From an uncultured Pirellulaceae bacterium (GTDB lineage Bacteria > Planctomycetota > Planctomycetia > Pirellulales > Pirellulaceae): a stretch of 45,013 nt of DNA. A program made the position numbers and the translations under genes. Under the pieces are notes generated by a model, which saw nothing but the letters and a program-made list of their open reading frames with translations, did no database searches and had not been told where the DNA came from. Below, in pieces: positions 13,501 to 19,004 of this stretch. The first letter of the stretch is position 1. Every line of letters starts with the position of its first letter. Where the stretch lies: assembly GCA_938040995.1 (NCBI GenBank), contig CALHZT010000121.1, positions 1 through 45,013 on the forward strand, written 5' to 3'.

Positions 13501-15209
13501 ACGTTGTTGATCAGCTGATCAATGCTCGCCGCAATCGGATCATTCACAGTGACCGCAAACACGACACTGCCAACGTCTCCCGAAGCCAACGTTCCCACCT
13601 GAAAGACGTAAACGCCCGGCGCGGTCTCCACCCAGCCCGCATCGCTGTTCACCGCATCAAAGGTCGTCCCGGCTGGCAACGTTTCAGTAATCTCGACTCC
13701 CGCAGAACCTTGATCACCTGTATTCCCGTAATTGATTGTGTAGCTGACGCTATCACCCGAATTGACGAGGGTAACCGTATTGTCTTTGTTGACGAACAGA
13801 TTTGGGCTGGCATCAACGGGCGTCTCCTCAATGAACGCATTGTTGCTTGCATTGTCATCAACCCCATTGGATCCGTCGTCCGAAATCGTGACGAGATTCG
13901 CAATGTTCTCAATTCCGGCGCCGAGTGGGTTATCAACAATCACTGCAAATACAGCGGTACCCATACTCCCCACGGGAAGATTGCCAACCGCGTATTCGTA
14001 GATCCCACTGCCAGGCGAAGTCTCAACCCACCCCGGATCGCTGTTGATCGCGTCGAAAGTCGTTCCGTCGGGTAGATTCTCCGTGACAACCACACCAGAC
14101 GCGTCGGCTTGCCCAAGGTTCGACCAGGTCACATCGTACGACACAAAGCCGCCAACCACTGTGGATAAATCACCATTCGACTTTTCGACAGCAATATCGA
14201 ATGAGAACACTGACGTGATCGGCGTTTCATCCACCGCGGTATTGTTGGTCGGTGGATCGAAACCGTTTCGACCATCGTCGGCGATCATCGCGACATTCAG
14301 AATCTCTGATGTCCCGGCCGGCAGCGGCGAATCAATGTCGATGGCGAATTCGGCAACGCCCACATCACCAGCCGCCATCGTTCCAATAAACAACTCGTAG
14401 ACGCCACTTCCGACCGACGTCTCGGTCCAACCGGCAGTACTCTGGGAAGCGTTGAATGTTGTATTTTCTGGTAGCGTTTCTGTCAGGAACGCACCGCTGG
14501 CCCCCTGGTTCCCAATGTTCAGGTAGTTCAGCGTGTAGACAACCGTATCTCCGGCGGACGCTGAGATTCCCCCGTCCGTCTTGGTGACCGACAGGTTTGG
14601 AGCAGCGAAGAGCGTATCAATCTCTGTCTCCGCATTGTTCGCCGGATTGTCGTCCGGACCGCTCAGACCGTCGTCTGCGATAGATACCGTGTTGACGATC
14701 GAGTCGAGACCGGCGTCAACACTGGGGCCATCAACAGTTACCGCAAAGAAGATCTCGAAGAACTCGGAAAACCCGGGTAACGTCCCGTGCTCAAACTCAA
14801 AGACTCCACTGCCGGGAGCCGTTTCCACCCAACCTGCACTGCTGTTCGTCGGATCGAACGTTGTACCAGCAGGGAGATTCTCGGTGATGACCACGCCCGT
14901 TGCGTCCGCCACTCCGTCATTGATGTACGTAATCGTGTATGTCAAATCATCGCCGGGGAAGATGGTTGACACACCATTCGTCTTCGTGACGAACAGGTCG
15001 GGCCCCGTCGCGAATACTTGCGCGAACGATTCCCCACCACAATCCTGGCAAGGCGCCATGGGGTCTGGATTTTGAAGCGGCTGCGAAGCCAAAAAATGCA
15101 TCGCAGGAGCCGCATCAAAGAGCGTGCGGTCTTCGAGAGATTCGAGCAGGATCTCTCGCGGCTTTTGAGCTTGCGCAGACTTCCGTTTAAGGAACTTGAA
15201 CAGTTGCAT
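1545..15209 (-). CDS. Giant surface protein with 31 DUF11 domains
   Basis: This is a single uninterrupted frame of about 4,554 residues. I chose the ATG at 15209 (MQLFKFLKRKS) because GGAG lies 6 nt upstream; the ORF-track ATG at 15221 has no such site. The N-terminus is basic and then has LLESLEDRTLFDAAP, the planctomycete LEPR-like export segment. From about residue 70 to 4325 I count 31 DUF11 (CARDB/Ig-like) domains of about 135 residues, each with VTKDD..., YTITY.N.G, ATGVVITETLP, GWVET.PGSG and DDG.NG.D...DN. Domains 10-29 alternate between two types. A Gly/Thr-rich linker near residues 4010-4070 separates domain 29 from the last two. A Gln/Ser/Arg-rich tail of about 230 residues follows (starting near NPFDFDSIGKRLYL) and has no recognised anchor. 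The role is probably structural or adhesive at the cell surface; that is inference from the repeat family. There is no catalytic domain. An N-terminal CQDCGG just before domain 1 is the only CxxC I noticed. Confidence 0.93.
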   Translation of the reverse strand: MQLFKFLKRKSAQAQKPREILLESLEDRTLFDAAPAMHFLASQPLQNPDPMAPCQDCGGESFAQVFATGPDLFVTKTNGVSTIFPGDDLTYTITYINDGVADATGVVITENLPAGTTFDPTNSSAGWVETAPGSGVFEFEHGTLPGFSEFFEIFFAVTVDGPSVDAGLDSIVNTVSIADDGLSGPDDNPANNAETEIDTLFAAPNLSVTKTDGGISASAGDTVVYTLNYLNIGNQGASGAFLTETLPENTTFNASQSTAGWTETSVGSGVYELFIGTMAAGDVGVAEFAIDIDSPLPAGTSEILNVAMIADDGRNGFDPPTNNTAVDETPITSVFSFDIAVEKSNGDLSTVVGGFVSYDVTWSNLGQADASGVVVTENLPDGTTFDAINSDPGWVETSPGSGIYEYAVGNLPVGSMGTAVFAVIVDNPLGAGIENIANLVTISDDGSNGVDDNASNNAFIEETPVDASPNLFVNKDNTVTLVNSGDSVSYTINYGNTGDQGSAGVEITETLPAGTTFDAVNSDAGWVETAPGVYVFQVGTLASGDVGSVVFAVTVNDPIAASIDQLINNVLISDNGLSGDDADELDNSFVEIDDIVAAPDLRVTKDDGLTLLNAGEFTIYTITYSNVGNQGATNVVLTETLPTGTSFNASGSTVGWTETAPGSGIYELMLGTVAAGTIDESVTFAVTVDNPIAAGIDQLTNTVAISDDGTNGADLDPADNSATDVNDVFAVPNLGLVKSDGGVSTAPAGTIIYTLTYSNTGTQGASGVVITETLPANTTFNAASSSVGWTETSPGSGVYELAIGTVPGATIGSVDFAVDGDGTLDNGDTISNTAMIADDGSNGVDPDASNNTATDDTPVVSAVDLVLTKDDGGITTLPGGTVVYILSYENAGTRGATGVFITETVPAGSVFDPGNSDVGWVETTPGVWVYTIGDVPAGDSGTVSFAVTVSDPVVAGLNSLQNTAVIEDDDLNGDESNDLNNTGTDVTPIDAAPDLFVTKDDSRVTVDAGDSLVYSIAYGNAGSQDAIGVFLTETLPAGTSFDAANSDTGWVETSVGSGVYEFAIGNLAVGDNGTVDFAVLVDSPIDAAVAQIVNSVVISDDGTNGVDENESDNEAIDTNDIGNALGVVDLAILKDNSVVAASGGDEVVYVIEFVNNGTATATGVVLTETLPPGATFNVTGSSAGWYESPVGSGTYLYNVGDLAVGAPGSVTFAVTVDDAISAGIDDLTNSAEISSNEMDEDSSDNIATDTDGLLAAPDLFVTKDDSQTTFVAGESIEYTIIYGNDGSQDATGVIITEELPAGTSFDSAASAIGWVETAAGSGIFEYNVGDLAAGSVGNVLTFAVIVDDPLASGQTTVQNIVSIADDGLNGGDEDGFDNTASDSDDLWVPPVGDYVELSIEKTDFLNSVSVGDVVIYQLSYANNGNVAATNVVITDVIPVGSQFDLSSTFGWVETAAGSGVYEFSLGTLDPGENGVIELAVFTDGAAAGIEQLVNTATISDDGSNGADARPDNNQDVDTDQFVAGVDLHVVKDDFQTTFTDGESIDYTITYGNSGDQDASGVVITESLPAGATFDAANSDAGWVETASGSRVYEFQAGIVPAGSTGNVIVFAVTVDDPLDANVANLFNTVTIEDDGTSGLDENADDNQDSDSNSLFVAPVDDHVDLAITKTDNASIVSDGDSLVYVIEYSNDGTVDATGVVVTETLPDGASFDAANSASGWTETAAGSGVYEFNAGTLAAGESRTIAFAVVVDAPLDASISQLVNSVSIADDGTNGVDARPDNNSDSDVNTAEHDVPPDEERSVDLYVAKDDFQVTFVAGETLIYSIVYGNNGDADATGVVLTESLPSGAVFDAANSSAGWLETSPGSGVYQYAAGSVAAGSVDNVVTFAVTVEDPLAAGVTQLLNAVNITDDGANGVDANAGDNTSSDTDALFVAPATDHVDLAIDKSDGVNVVREGDMLTFTITYSNNGTLDATGVTLTESLPTGVTFDAANSSAGWAETAPGSGIYELDAGTVVAGETRTVTFAVTVDDPLATGISALLNNVSIADDGANGADARPDDNSDSDIDSVERDDVTPVGFVDLHVTKDDSQVTFVAGESLVYAIVYGNNGDTDSTNVVLTELLPAGTTFDAANSSAGWTETTPGSGIYEYAAGTVAAGSVGNAVVFAVTVEDPLAAGIDEIVNRIVISDDGANGDDFDTSDNAFNDVDALYTPPTDDHVDLSINKSDGVTVVTEGDSVIYTIEYSNNGTLDATGVVLTETLPAGVTFDSANSSVGWSETAAGSGVYELTAGTVVAGETRTVTFAVTVDDPLAAGITSLVNNVSIADDGANGADARPDDNSDADVDAVERDDVTLGDFVDLTVAKDDSQVTFTDGESLVYTILYGNVGTADATGVTLTEILPAGSTFDAAASTPGWIETLPGSGVYELSIGNLAAGSTNNVVLFAVTVDDPVAASITQLINSVEISDDGSNGVDADATNNVATDTNDYFTPPPTDHVDLAIDKSDSATVSAEGDSIIYSIDYANNGTIAATGVVITETISGGTTFDAANSTSGWTETAPGSRIYEFNVGTMAAGETRTIEFAVVVDDPLPLLFANLINNVSIADDGANGADVRPDDNSDTDTNGIDFGGPVSGTVDLYVEKDNSQITFTDGESLVYTILYGNSGDTAATGVILTETLPAGASFDALASSSGWTETSAGSGIYQFNAGTVAAGSNGNIVLFAITIDDPVAAGTLELSNTVTISDDGSNGADGNAADNSATDVDSYFTPPATDHVDLAIDKSDSATVSAEGDSIIYSIDYANNGTIAATGVVITETLSGGTAFDAANSTSGWTETSPGSGVFEFAVGTMAAGETRTIEFAVTVDDPLPLFFANIINNVSISDDGANGADVRPDDNSDADVNSIDFGGPVVGTGTVNLFVEKDDSRLTFTDGESLVYTILYGNNGDTAATGVVLTESLPTGVSFDAASSSPGWLETSPGSGVYEFNAGTVAAGSSGNVVLFATIVDDPVASSVTQVTNSVSISDDGSNGADADASDNVASDTDNLYTAPTTDHVDLAVTKSDLATVSSEGDSVIYTIDYANNGTIAASGVVITETLSGGTSFDPANSTAGWVETSPGSGVFEFNVGTMAAGETRSIAFAVTVDDPLSLLFANLINRVSIADDGANGADARPDDNTDTDTNGIDFGTVTPTGVVDLYVTKDNNQVTFAAGDAIVYAIRYGNNGDEDATGVVLTEVLPTGATFDASNSSAGWTETASGSGIWQYSVGTVAAGATGPPVLFAVTVNDPVASGTTQLANTVVIRDDGANGDDANTGDNAFNDVDTLYIAPTVGHVDLSIAKSDGGTVVAAGENIVYLISYANNGTVAATGVVITETLPAGLSFDPSGSTAGWTETSPGSGVYEFNVGTMAAGETRDITFAAIVDSPLAAGTELANQVTIADDGANGVDARSDNNADIDINVVEVASGVDVFDLFVTKVDGQSTFVGGESIVYEIRYGNWGSSAASNVVITETLPVGTTFDSSNSSPGWTETFAGSGVFEYQVGTLAANDVSNNLLLFAVRVDDPVTSGVTELVNSVQISDGSGNVNDSDLSDNADSDTNILFTPPTGSHIDLAVEKTDQRLFVDDGEQIIYSISYTNLGNVAATGVTLEEFVPLGASFSIVGSDSGWVQRGSLDIYDFDAGTLAPGETRTITFAILVDDPLSDTIETIENRVNISHDNANGVDTRLDNNSASDINFVRDDVTVAGTVDLYVIKEDNQTTFVDGETLVYTILYGNNGDADATGGVLIEHLPVGTTFDAARSSTGWVETFPGSREYRLDVGTIEANTQNYVAVFALTVDDPSASGTQLTNSVEISDNGASGADTDGTNNEASDTNTRFTPPAVPFVDLFIDKSDGITTVAAGDSVTYTLDYGNNGTLDATGVVITETLSAGTSFDAAGSSSGWVETSLGSGVFEFIAGTVTAGETRTITFAVSVDDPLDDSVTLILNNVTIADDAGNGADARPDNNTDADTNTIPGQPGNAGGGTTGGGTGGGGTGGGTGGGTGGGTGGGGTGGGTGGGTGGGTGGGTGGGGTGGGTSGTVDYVLTKDDGLTDVTPGETVTYTITLQNVGTGDGSGVVVTDSFPTGVFATVIADNGGVVNLGNGTIEWNLGSVNAGDSVVLTVTAQLADGVPAGLTELVNTASVTDDGALGADVDPSNNSALDRTNLIAAPDLSITKSDNGRQAFVGGIVVYSLTYTNVGDQNATGVVITESLPTGTVFNANNSSAGWTQDDDGFFRFNAGALAVGESRTIEFAVQILDEIGSISNSASIADDGTNGADPNAANNAAAVTSGVNPFDFDSIGKRLYLASTDSGVYQNFSVDPAQSAAGIRASRLSRLIAENAESVAQETIQEPLSSNATSVSGDAPSQSVGAGGIVVSTQEPRQLSRVERQSRFSSSLRRTNDAQELNSVEAQRPQGSLRMSTVNSPPASALQQQTASSDQTTQSQSRPVFRASRYSQPNFVDANVASQQEQQEQQERVPQSPASIRATDNHRLDRATDLPNLPAANAQELSRWARFRDIFKRSA
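3003..3190 (-). repeat. Low-complexity GGGT/GGGGT linker repeat
   Basis: Within the giant gene this stretch encodes an alternating GGGTGGGGT-type glycine/threonine linker between DUF11 domains 29 and 30. On the plus strand it appears as ccgccaccagttccgccg-like units. Codons for the same residues vary (gtacc, gttcc, gtgcc), so the protein sequence seems to be kept rather than a recent DNA slippage tract. It probably acts as a flexible hinge between the long domain array and the C-terminal pair. Confidence 0.85.
3200..11450 (-). repeat. Higher-order two-domain (about 825 bp) repeat array in the giant gene
   Basis: Ten tandem dimers (domains 10-29) make up this segment. One domain of each pair has VDLYV.KDDSQVTF..GESLVY.I.YGNNGD and the ...AGS.GNVV.FAVTV core. 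The other has DHVDLAI.KSD, YANNGT or YSNNGT, AAGETRTI.FAV and DARPDDNSD. Equivalent positions (the 'gcaagatccacgtg' stretch of the DHVDL domain) recur near 6890, 7716, 8548, 9380 and 10211, a period of about 825-830 bp or 275 residues. Domains 19 and 21 are nearly identical over their first half, pointing to recent duplication or gene conversion. Domains 1-9 do not show the alternation. Confidence 0.85.
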
Positions 15210-15273
15210 CCCAGACTCCATTCTGAACTGTTAAAACGACTCAATCACAGGAATGATCCAGTCGTGTGGCAGA

Positions 15274-15327
15274 GTTGTCTGAGCGACTCCATCATCAATG
15301 CGCATATTGCGCGCACTGTCAGACAAC
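15274..15327. promoter_or_regulatory. 9-bp inverted repeat upstream of the giant gene
   Basis: GTTGTCTGA (15274-15282) and TCAGACAAC (15319-15327) are perfect reverse complements separated by 36 bp, 65-118 bp upstream of the chosen start of the giant gene. The spacer contains GCGCATATTGCGCGC, itself partly palindromic. This may be a binding dyad or a leader hairpin. In the rest of the gap to the SDR gene (15328-15549) I see no gene or clear promoter. Confidence 0.4.
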
Positions 15328-15549
15328 ATTTTCCAACAATGAACTTTGCCACATAAACTCCAGAGAGGGGTATTTGGCTTTCAAAATGCCGCCAAAAATA
15401 ATGACCAGTTGGATAGCAAAGCGGCTTATGCCGGGTTTAACCCATGGCGGTAAACTACAACCGACACCGCTGTGAGAAACGAGAGAATAGCCACTCCTTC
15501 ACCAGTCGACAAAGTTTGCCGCGCCGGGCGAATGGAGCGAAAGCCGGAC

Positions 15550-17184
15550 TCACCAGTTAGCGACTTGATAGTCCTTGAGAAACTTGCCCCAGACGTGCTC
15601 GCCGGTTAGCAAGCCATCAAGAAATGGATCACAGATACGCGCGGCAGCATCAATGATATCGAGCGGCGGATGAAAGTCGTAATCTCGCTGCTTGCGCTCC
15701 GCATGAACCACTGGATCTTCATCCGTGATCCAGCCCGTATCCACACTGTTCATGTGGATTCCGTCGCGGGCATAATCCTGAGCCGACGTTCTGGTCAACA
15801 TGTTCAACGAAGCCTTGGCCATGTTGGTATGCGGATGCTTGTCGGTTTTAAAAGCGCGGTAAAAAATTCCCTCCATCGCCGAGACGTTCACGATATGCTT
15901 GTCCCTCGTCGGCACGGCCAGCAGCAGCGGCTTCAGGCGTGCGTTGAGAATGAACGGAGCCACCGCGTTGACGAGATGCACTTCAAGAAGCTCGACCGTC
16001 CGCACCTCGGCCAACTTTAACCGCCAACTGTTGACTTCTCGCAAATCGACTTGCTGCAAGTCATGATCGTATTCACCCTCGGGGAACAATTCCTGACTGG
16101 CCGCGTGATCATCCTTCACCATCGGAATCTGCGACAACTCGGCAGCTCGTTGGATACCCAACAGAGAATCAGCGACTTCCGCGGGCAAGTCGCCGGAACC
16201 TGCGTTCGTTACTTCCAACGGGTTTTCGCCGCGTTGATTTTCCATTGCTCTCGTAGAGGCACTAGCCGAACGTAATTCTTCATAACCGCCAAGCATCTCG
16301 CGGGCTTCGTGCGACAACGAATCCGTCAGTTGCCGCTCTCCTGCCATCAAGTGGCCATAGAAACCTGGCGGGCGACGCACCGTCTGGCACGCGTTGTTCA
16401 AAATAAAATCCATGCGTGGCAGCCGCTTGTTCAGATGCACACACAATGCTTCTACGCTCGGCGTATGCCGCAGATCCAGCCCGTAGATCATCAGCCGATC
16501 TTGCCAGTCACCGCTATCCTTCTCCGTCAGAAAACGTTTGGCTGCGTCGCGCGGAAATCGAGTCGTCACCACAACGTGACTACCGGCCCGCAGAAGTTTC
16601 AATGCCGCCTGGTAACCGATTTTGACTCGTCCACCCGTAACCAGACAGTAGCGACCACTCGCATCGGCCGTCTGATGCCGCTTCTTCCAGTTCAGCTGTG
16701 CGCAGTCCGGGCAGAGCGAATCGTAGAAGTGATGCAGCCGACGAAAGTCGCGTTTGCAGATGTAGCAGTTTCTTGGATCGGTCAGTTCCGGTCCAAAATC
16801 TTCATCCGTAATCTCCGCGGCCGGCGGCAATTGGGTTTCGAACGGCGCTGAGGGGCACGCCTGATTGATTCCCTTCGCACGAAACTGTGCCCGAATGCCG
16901 GTGCTGGCCAGGAGTTCGTCGTCGCGATCTTTCTCTTTGTCGGTATTGATCTTGCGCTGAGCCCGCAAGGCCTTGGTCATTTTGCGACGAGCCGCCCTGC
17001 CAGGAAAAGCGATTTGTCCCGCCGCCTTGATCAGGCGATGCCGGGTATCGGCATCGACAACCGTCAGCAGACCGCGATCTGCCGCAAAGCGTTCGAGCAT
17101 TTCGGTGACCGCAACAAATTCTTCCGGCGTCAGATCGTCGCCCGAATTGCCCTCACTCGTGTTTTCCGCATCAGCCTGGTTCAT
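15550..17184 (-). CDS. SDR-fold oxidoreductase with N-terminal CxxC...CxxC zinc motif
   Basis: The protein has 544 residues, about twice a classical short-chain dehydrogenase. Residues 1-135 are polar and unassigned. C140-x2-C143 ... C158-x2-C161 (CYICKRDF...LCPDCA) should bind zinc. The Rossmann part starts at about 180 with LVTGGRVKIGYQAALKLL, followed by DLRHTPSVEAL, a FILNNACQT motif (the NNAG position), NAVAPFILNARL and VNVSAMEG with the usual Ser. The active-site Tyr of YxxxK is not found: the Lys falls in TNMAK, where Tyr is replaced by Thr and the Ser-Lys spacing is longer than usual. Dinucleotide binding is likely; classical SDR chemistry is doubtful. It lies upstream of the giant gene on the same strand, separated by 328 bp, so co-transcription is uncertain. 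The substrate cannot be inferred. Confidence 0.8.
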   Translation of the reverse strand: MNQADAENTSEGNSGDDLTPEEFVAVTEMLERFAADRGLLTVVDADTRHRLIKAAGQIAFPGRAARRKMTKALRAQRKINTDKEKDRDDELLASTGIRAQFRAKGINQACPSAPFETQLPPAAEITDEDFGPELTDPRNCYICKRDFRRLHHFYDSLCPDCAQLNWKKRHQTADASGRYCLVTGGRVKIGYQAALKLLRAGSHVVVTTRFPRDAAKRFLTEKDSGDWQDRLMIYGLDLRHTPSVEALCVHLNKRLPRMDFILNNACQTVRRPPGFYGHLMAGERQLTDSLSHEAREMLGGYEELRSASASTRAMENQRGENPLEVTNAGSGDLPAEVADSLLGIQRAAELSQIPMVKDDHAASQELFPEGEYDHDLQQVDLREVNSWRLKLAEVRTVELLEVHLVNAVAPFILNARLKPLLLAVPTRDKHIVNVSAMEGIFYRAFKTDKHPHTNMAKASLNMLTRTSAQDYARDGIHMNSVDTGWITDEDPVVHAERKQRDYDFHPPLDIIDAAARICDPFLDGLLTGEHVWGKFLKDYQVANW

Positions 17185-17394
17185 CGATCGCCAAGTGGTT
17201 CCAAAAGAAATGTAGTGGGGACAGCCAGATTCGCTATCAATCGCCCGAACCTAGCATACCCTGAGACGAGCGCGAGAATCACACCCGGTCGCGAAAACGA
17301 TGCCGCGAATCGGCGGCGGGGCGAGACTGCCGCGAAACGGTAAGGTTGGGATTTCGTGGCGAAACGGCAGGTCAGCGGCGAAGCGGGAGGGCGA

Positions 17395-17409
17395 GGCTCC
17401 GTCCGAGCC
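17395..17409. repeat. Small hairpin GGCTC-CGTCC-GAGCC in a GC-rich gap
   Basis: A 5-bp stem with a 5-nt loop lies inside GGGCGAGGCTCCGTCCGAGCCG between the SDR and antiporter genes. From general familiarity with planctomycete intergenic DNA, this reads like a dispersed element (its translation gives the recurrent shadow REGEAPSEP), but only one copy is in the window. A separate 15-bp string, AAGGTTGGGATTTCG, occurs at about 17342 and again at about 18937, flanking the antiporter gene in direct orientation. Confidence 0.35.
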
Positions 17410-17456
17410 GCAGCAGCTTCTCCAGATCCAACCACACTCGCCCGCCACAAAACACT

Positions 17457-18764
17457 TCATCGCTCCGAGACTCTCGGACCGGCGTCTTCCTGCCCCAGCA
17501 GCCGATTCGCCAGTTTCCCGACGGACAGCCCCTGCACAATAATTGAAAACACGACCACTCCATAAGTCACCGTGAGGAACAAATCACGATCCATCGACTC
17601 AGGAAGCCCCAATGCCAACGCAAGCGAGATACCGCCTCGCAAACCACCCCACGTCAAAATGGTGGTCGTATAGGGTGCGAAATTCAACCGTTTTCGCAAG
17701 ATCTGCACGGGAATCATCAACGAAGCAAATCGCGAAGCAAGCACGATCACGATCGCGATCAACGCCGCGATCACATACTGCCGCTGATACTGCAGCGTAA
17801 TCAGCTCAAGCCCAATGAGCACAAACAACACCGCGTTCAGGAGCATATCTACCAGCTCCCAAAACTTGTCCACGTATTGCTCGGTCAAATCGGACATCGC
17901 GGTGCCACGAATCGTATCGTTCCCGACCATCAACCCCGCGACTACCATCGCAAGCGGTGCAGAAACATGAATGCCGTGAGCAAACGAATAACCGCCCATC
18001 ACACAAGCCAGCGTGATCATGACTTCGATTTCATAATCATCAATCGACTTGAGCAGTCGAAAAGTCCCGTACCCAAGGCCCAGTCCCAGCACCACACCGC
18101 CGAGGACTTCCCATCCGAAGAGATTGATCACGCTCCCGATTGTCGTCTCGCCGCTGCTATGCGCAATATCGTGAACATGTTCGCCGCCCTGCCCCGCCAT
18201 CGCCACACTCATGATGGTCAGGAACACCACGACGCCGACACCGTCGTTAAATAGCGACTCACCGACAATCTGCGTTTCCAAACCTTTCGGTACGTTGGCC
18301 TTTCTGAGAATCCCCAACACCGCAATCGGATCAGTGGGCGAAATCAGGGCACCAAACAACAGGCAGTGAATATATTTTGGATGCAAGCCGATCATCTGAA
18401 AAATGAAATAGACAGCCGTTGCACAAATGACCGTAGAGCAAAGCACGCCCAACGTCGAAAACACGAGCACCGGCCAGCGCTGTATTCTCAGCTGATCGAA
18501 ATTCGTATGCATGGCTCCCGCGAAGAGCAGGAACCCGAGCAGCACGTCCAGCAGCACCTTCTCCAGATCAATATGCTGCTTGACGAACAACGCTACATTC
18601 AGAATCCCGTCCGTGAACAGCGTGCTGCCAAAAACAACCAGCGTAAAGAAGATGGAGATCGCCATCAGCCCAATGGTGTTGGGCAACTTGAGGAACTTGA
18701 CATTCACGTAGCCAAAGATGGCTGCGAGCACGATCACGACGGAAGAGATAGTAAATAGATCCAT
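17457..18764 (-). CDS. CPA1-family Na+/H+ antiporter (NhaP-like)
   Basis: The protein has 435 residues and about 12 hydrophobic segments across its length. Diagnostic motifs of the cation:proton antiporter-1 family are present: FGALISPTDPIAVLGIL (the Asp-containing ion-path motif near residue 145) and GESLFNDGVGVVVFLTI near residue 170, then TWGGLRGGISLALALG near residue 375. It should exchange Na+ (or K+) for H+ across the cytoplasmic membrane for pH and salt homeostasis. The length is short for members with cytosolic regulatory tails, and no RCK/TrkA-C domain follows. The start ATG has only a weak Shine-Dalgarno site. It stands alone: the SDR gene begins 272 bp downstream on the same strand and the hydrolase gene ends 240 bp upstream. 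Confidence 0.92.
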   Translation of the reverse strand: MDLFTISSVVIVLAAIFGYVNVKFLKLPNTIGLMAISIFFTLVVFGSTLFTDGILNVALFVKQHIDLEKVLLDVLLGFLLFAGAMHTNFDQLRIQRWPVLVFSTLGVLCSTVICATAVYFIFQMIGLHPKYIHCLLFGALISPTDPIAVLGILRKANVPKGLETQIVGESLFNDGVGVVVFLTIMSVAMAGQGGEHVHDIAHSSGETTIGSVINLFGWEVLGGVVLGLGLGYGTFRLLKSIDDYEIEVMITLACVMGGYSFAHGIHVSAPLAMVVAGLMVGNDTIRGTAMSDLTEQYVDKFWELVDMLLNAVLFVLIGLELITLQYQRQYVIAALIAIVIVLASRFASLMIPVQILRKRLNFAPYTTTILTWGGLRGGISLALALGLPESMDRDLFLTVTYGVVVFSIIVQGLSVGKLANRLLGQEDAGPRVSER

Positions 18765-19004
18765 AGTGACTGTGTTTTAACGGAATTCATTCCTCGCAGG
18801 TAGAACAACCATGCTCCGCAAAATGAACAAGCCGTCCGGGCGATGCCCAGTTTCGAAGCCAATGCGTCAGCATTTCCCAATGACTCGCATCTACAACGAG
18901 TGTTCGCCCGGGAATGGACAAGAAGGGGGGAGAGAAGGTTGGGATTTCGCCCTGGACGACCCCGTGGCGTTCTTTCCTGCCAGCACGCCCTGGCAGAACA
19001 TTCG

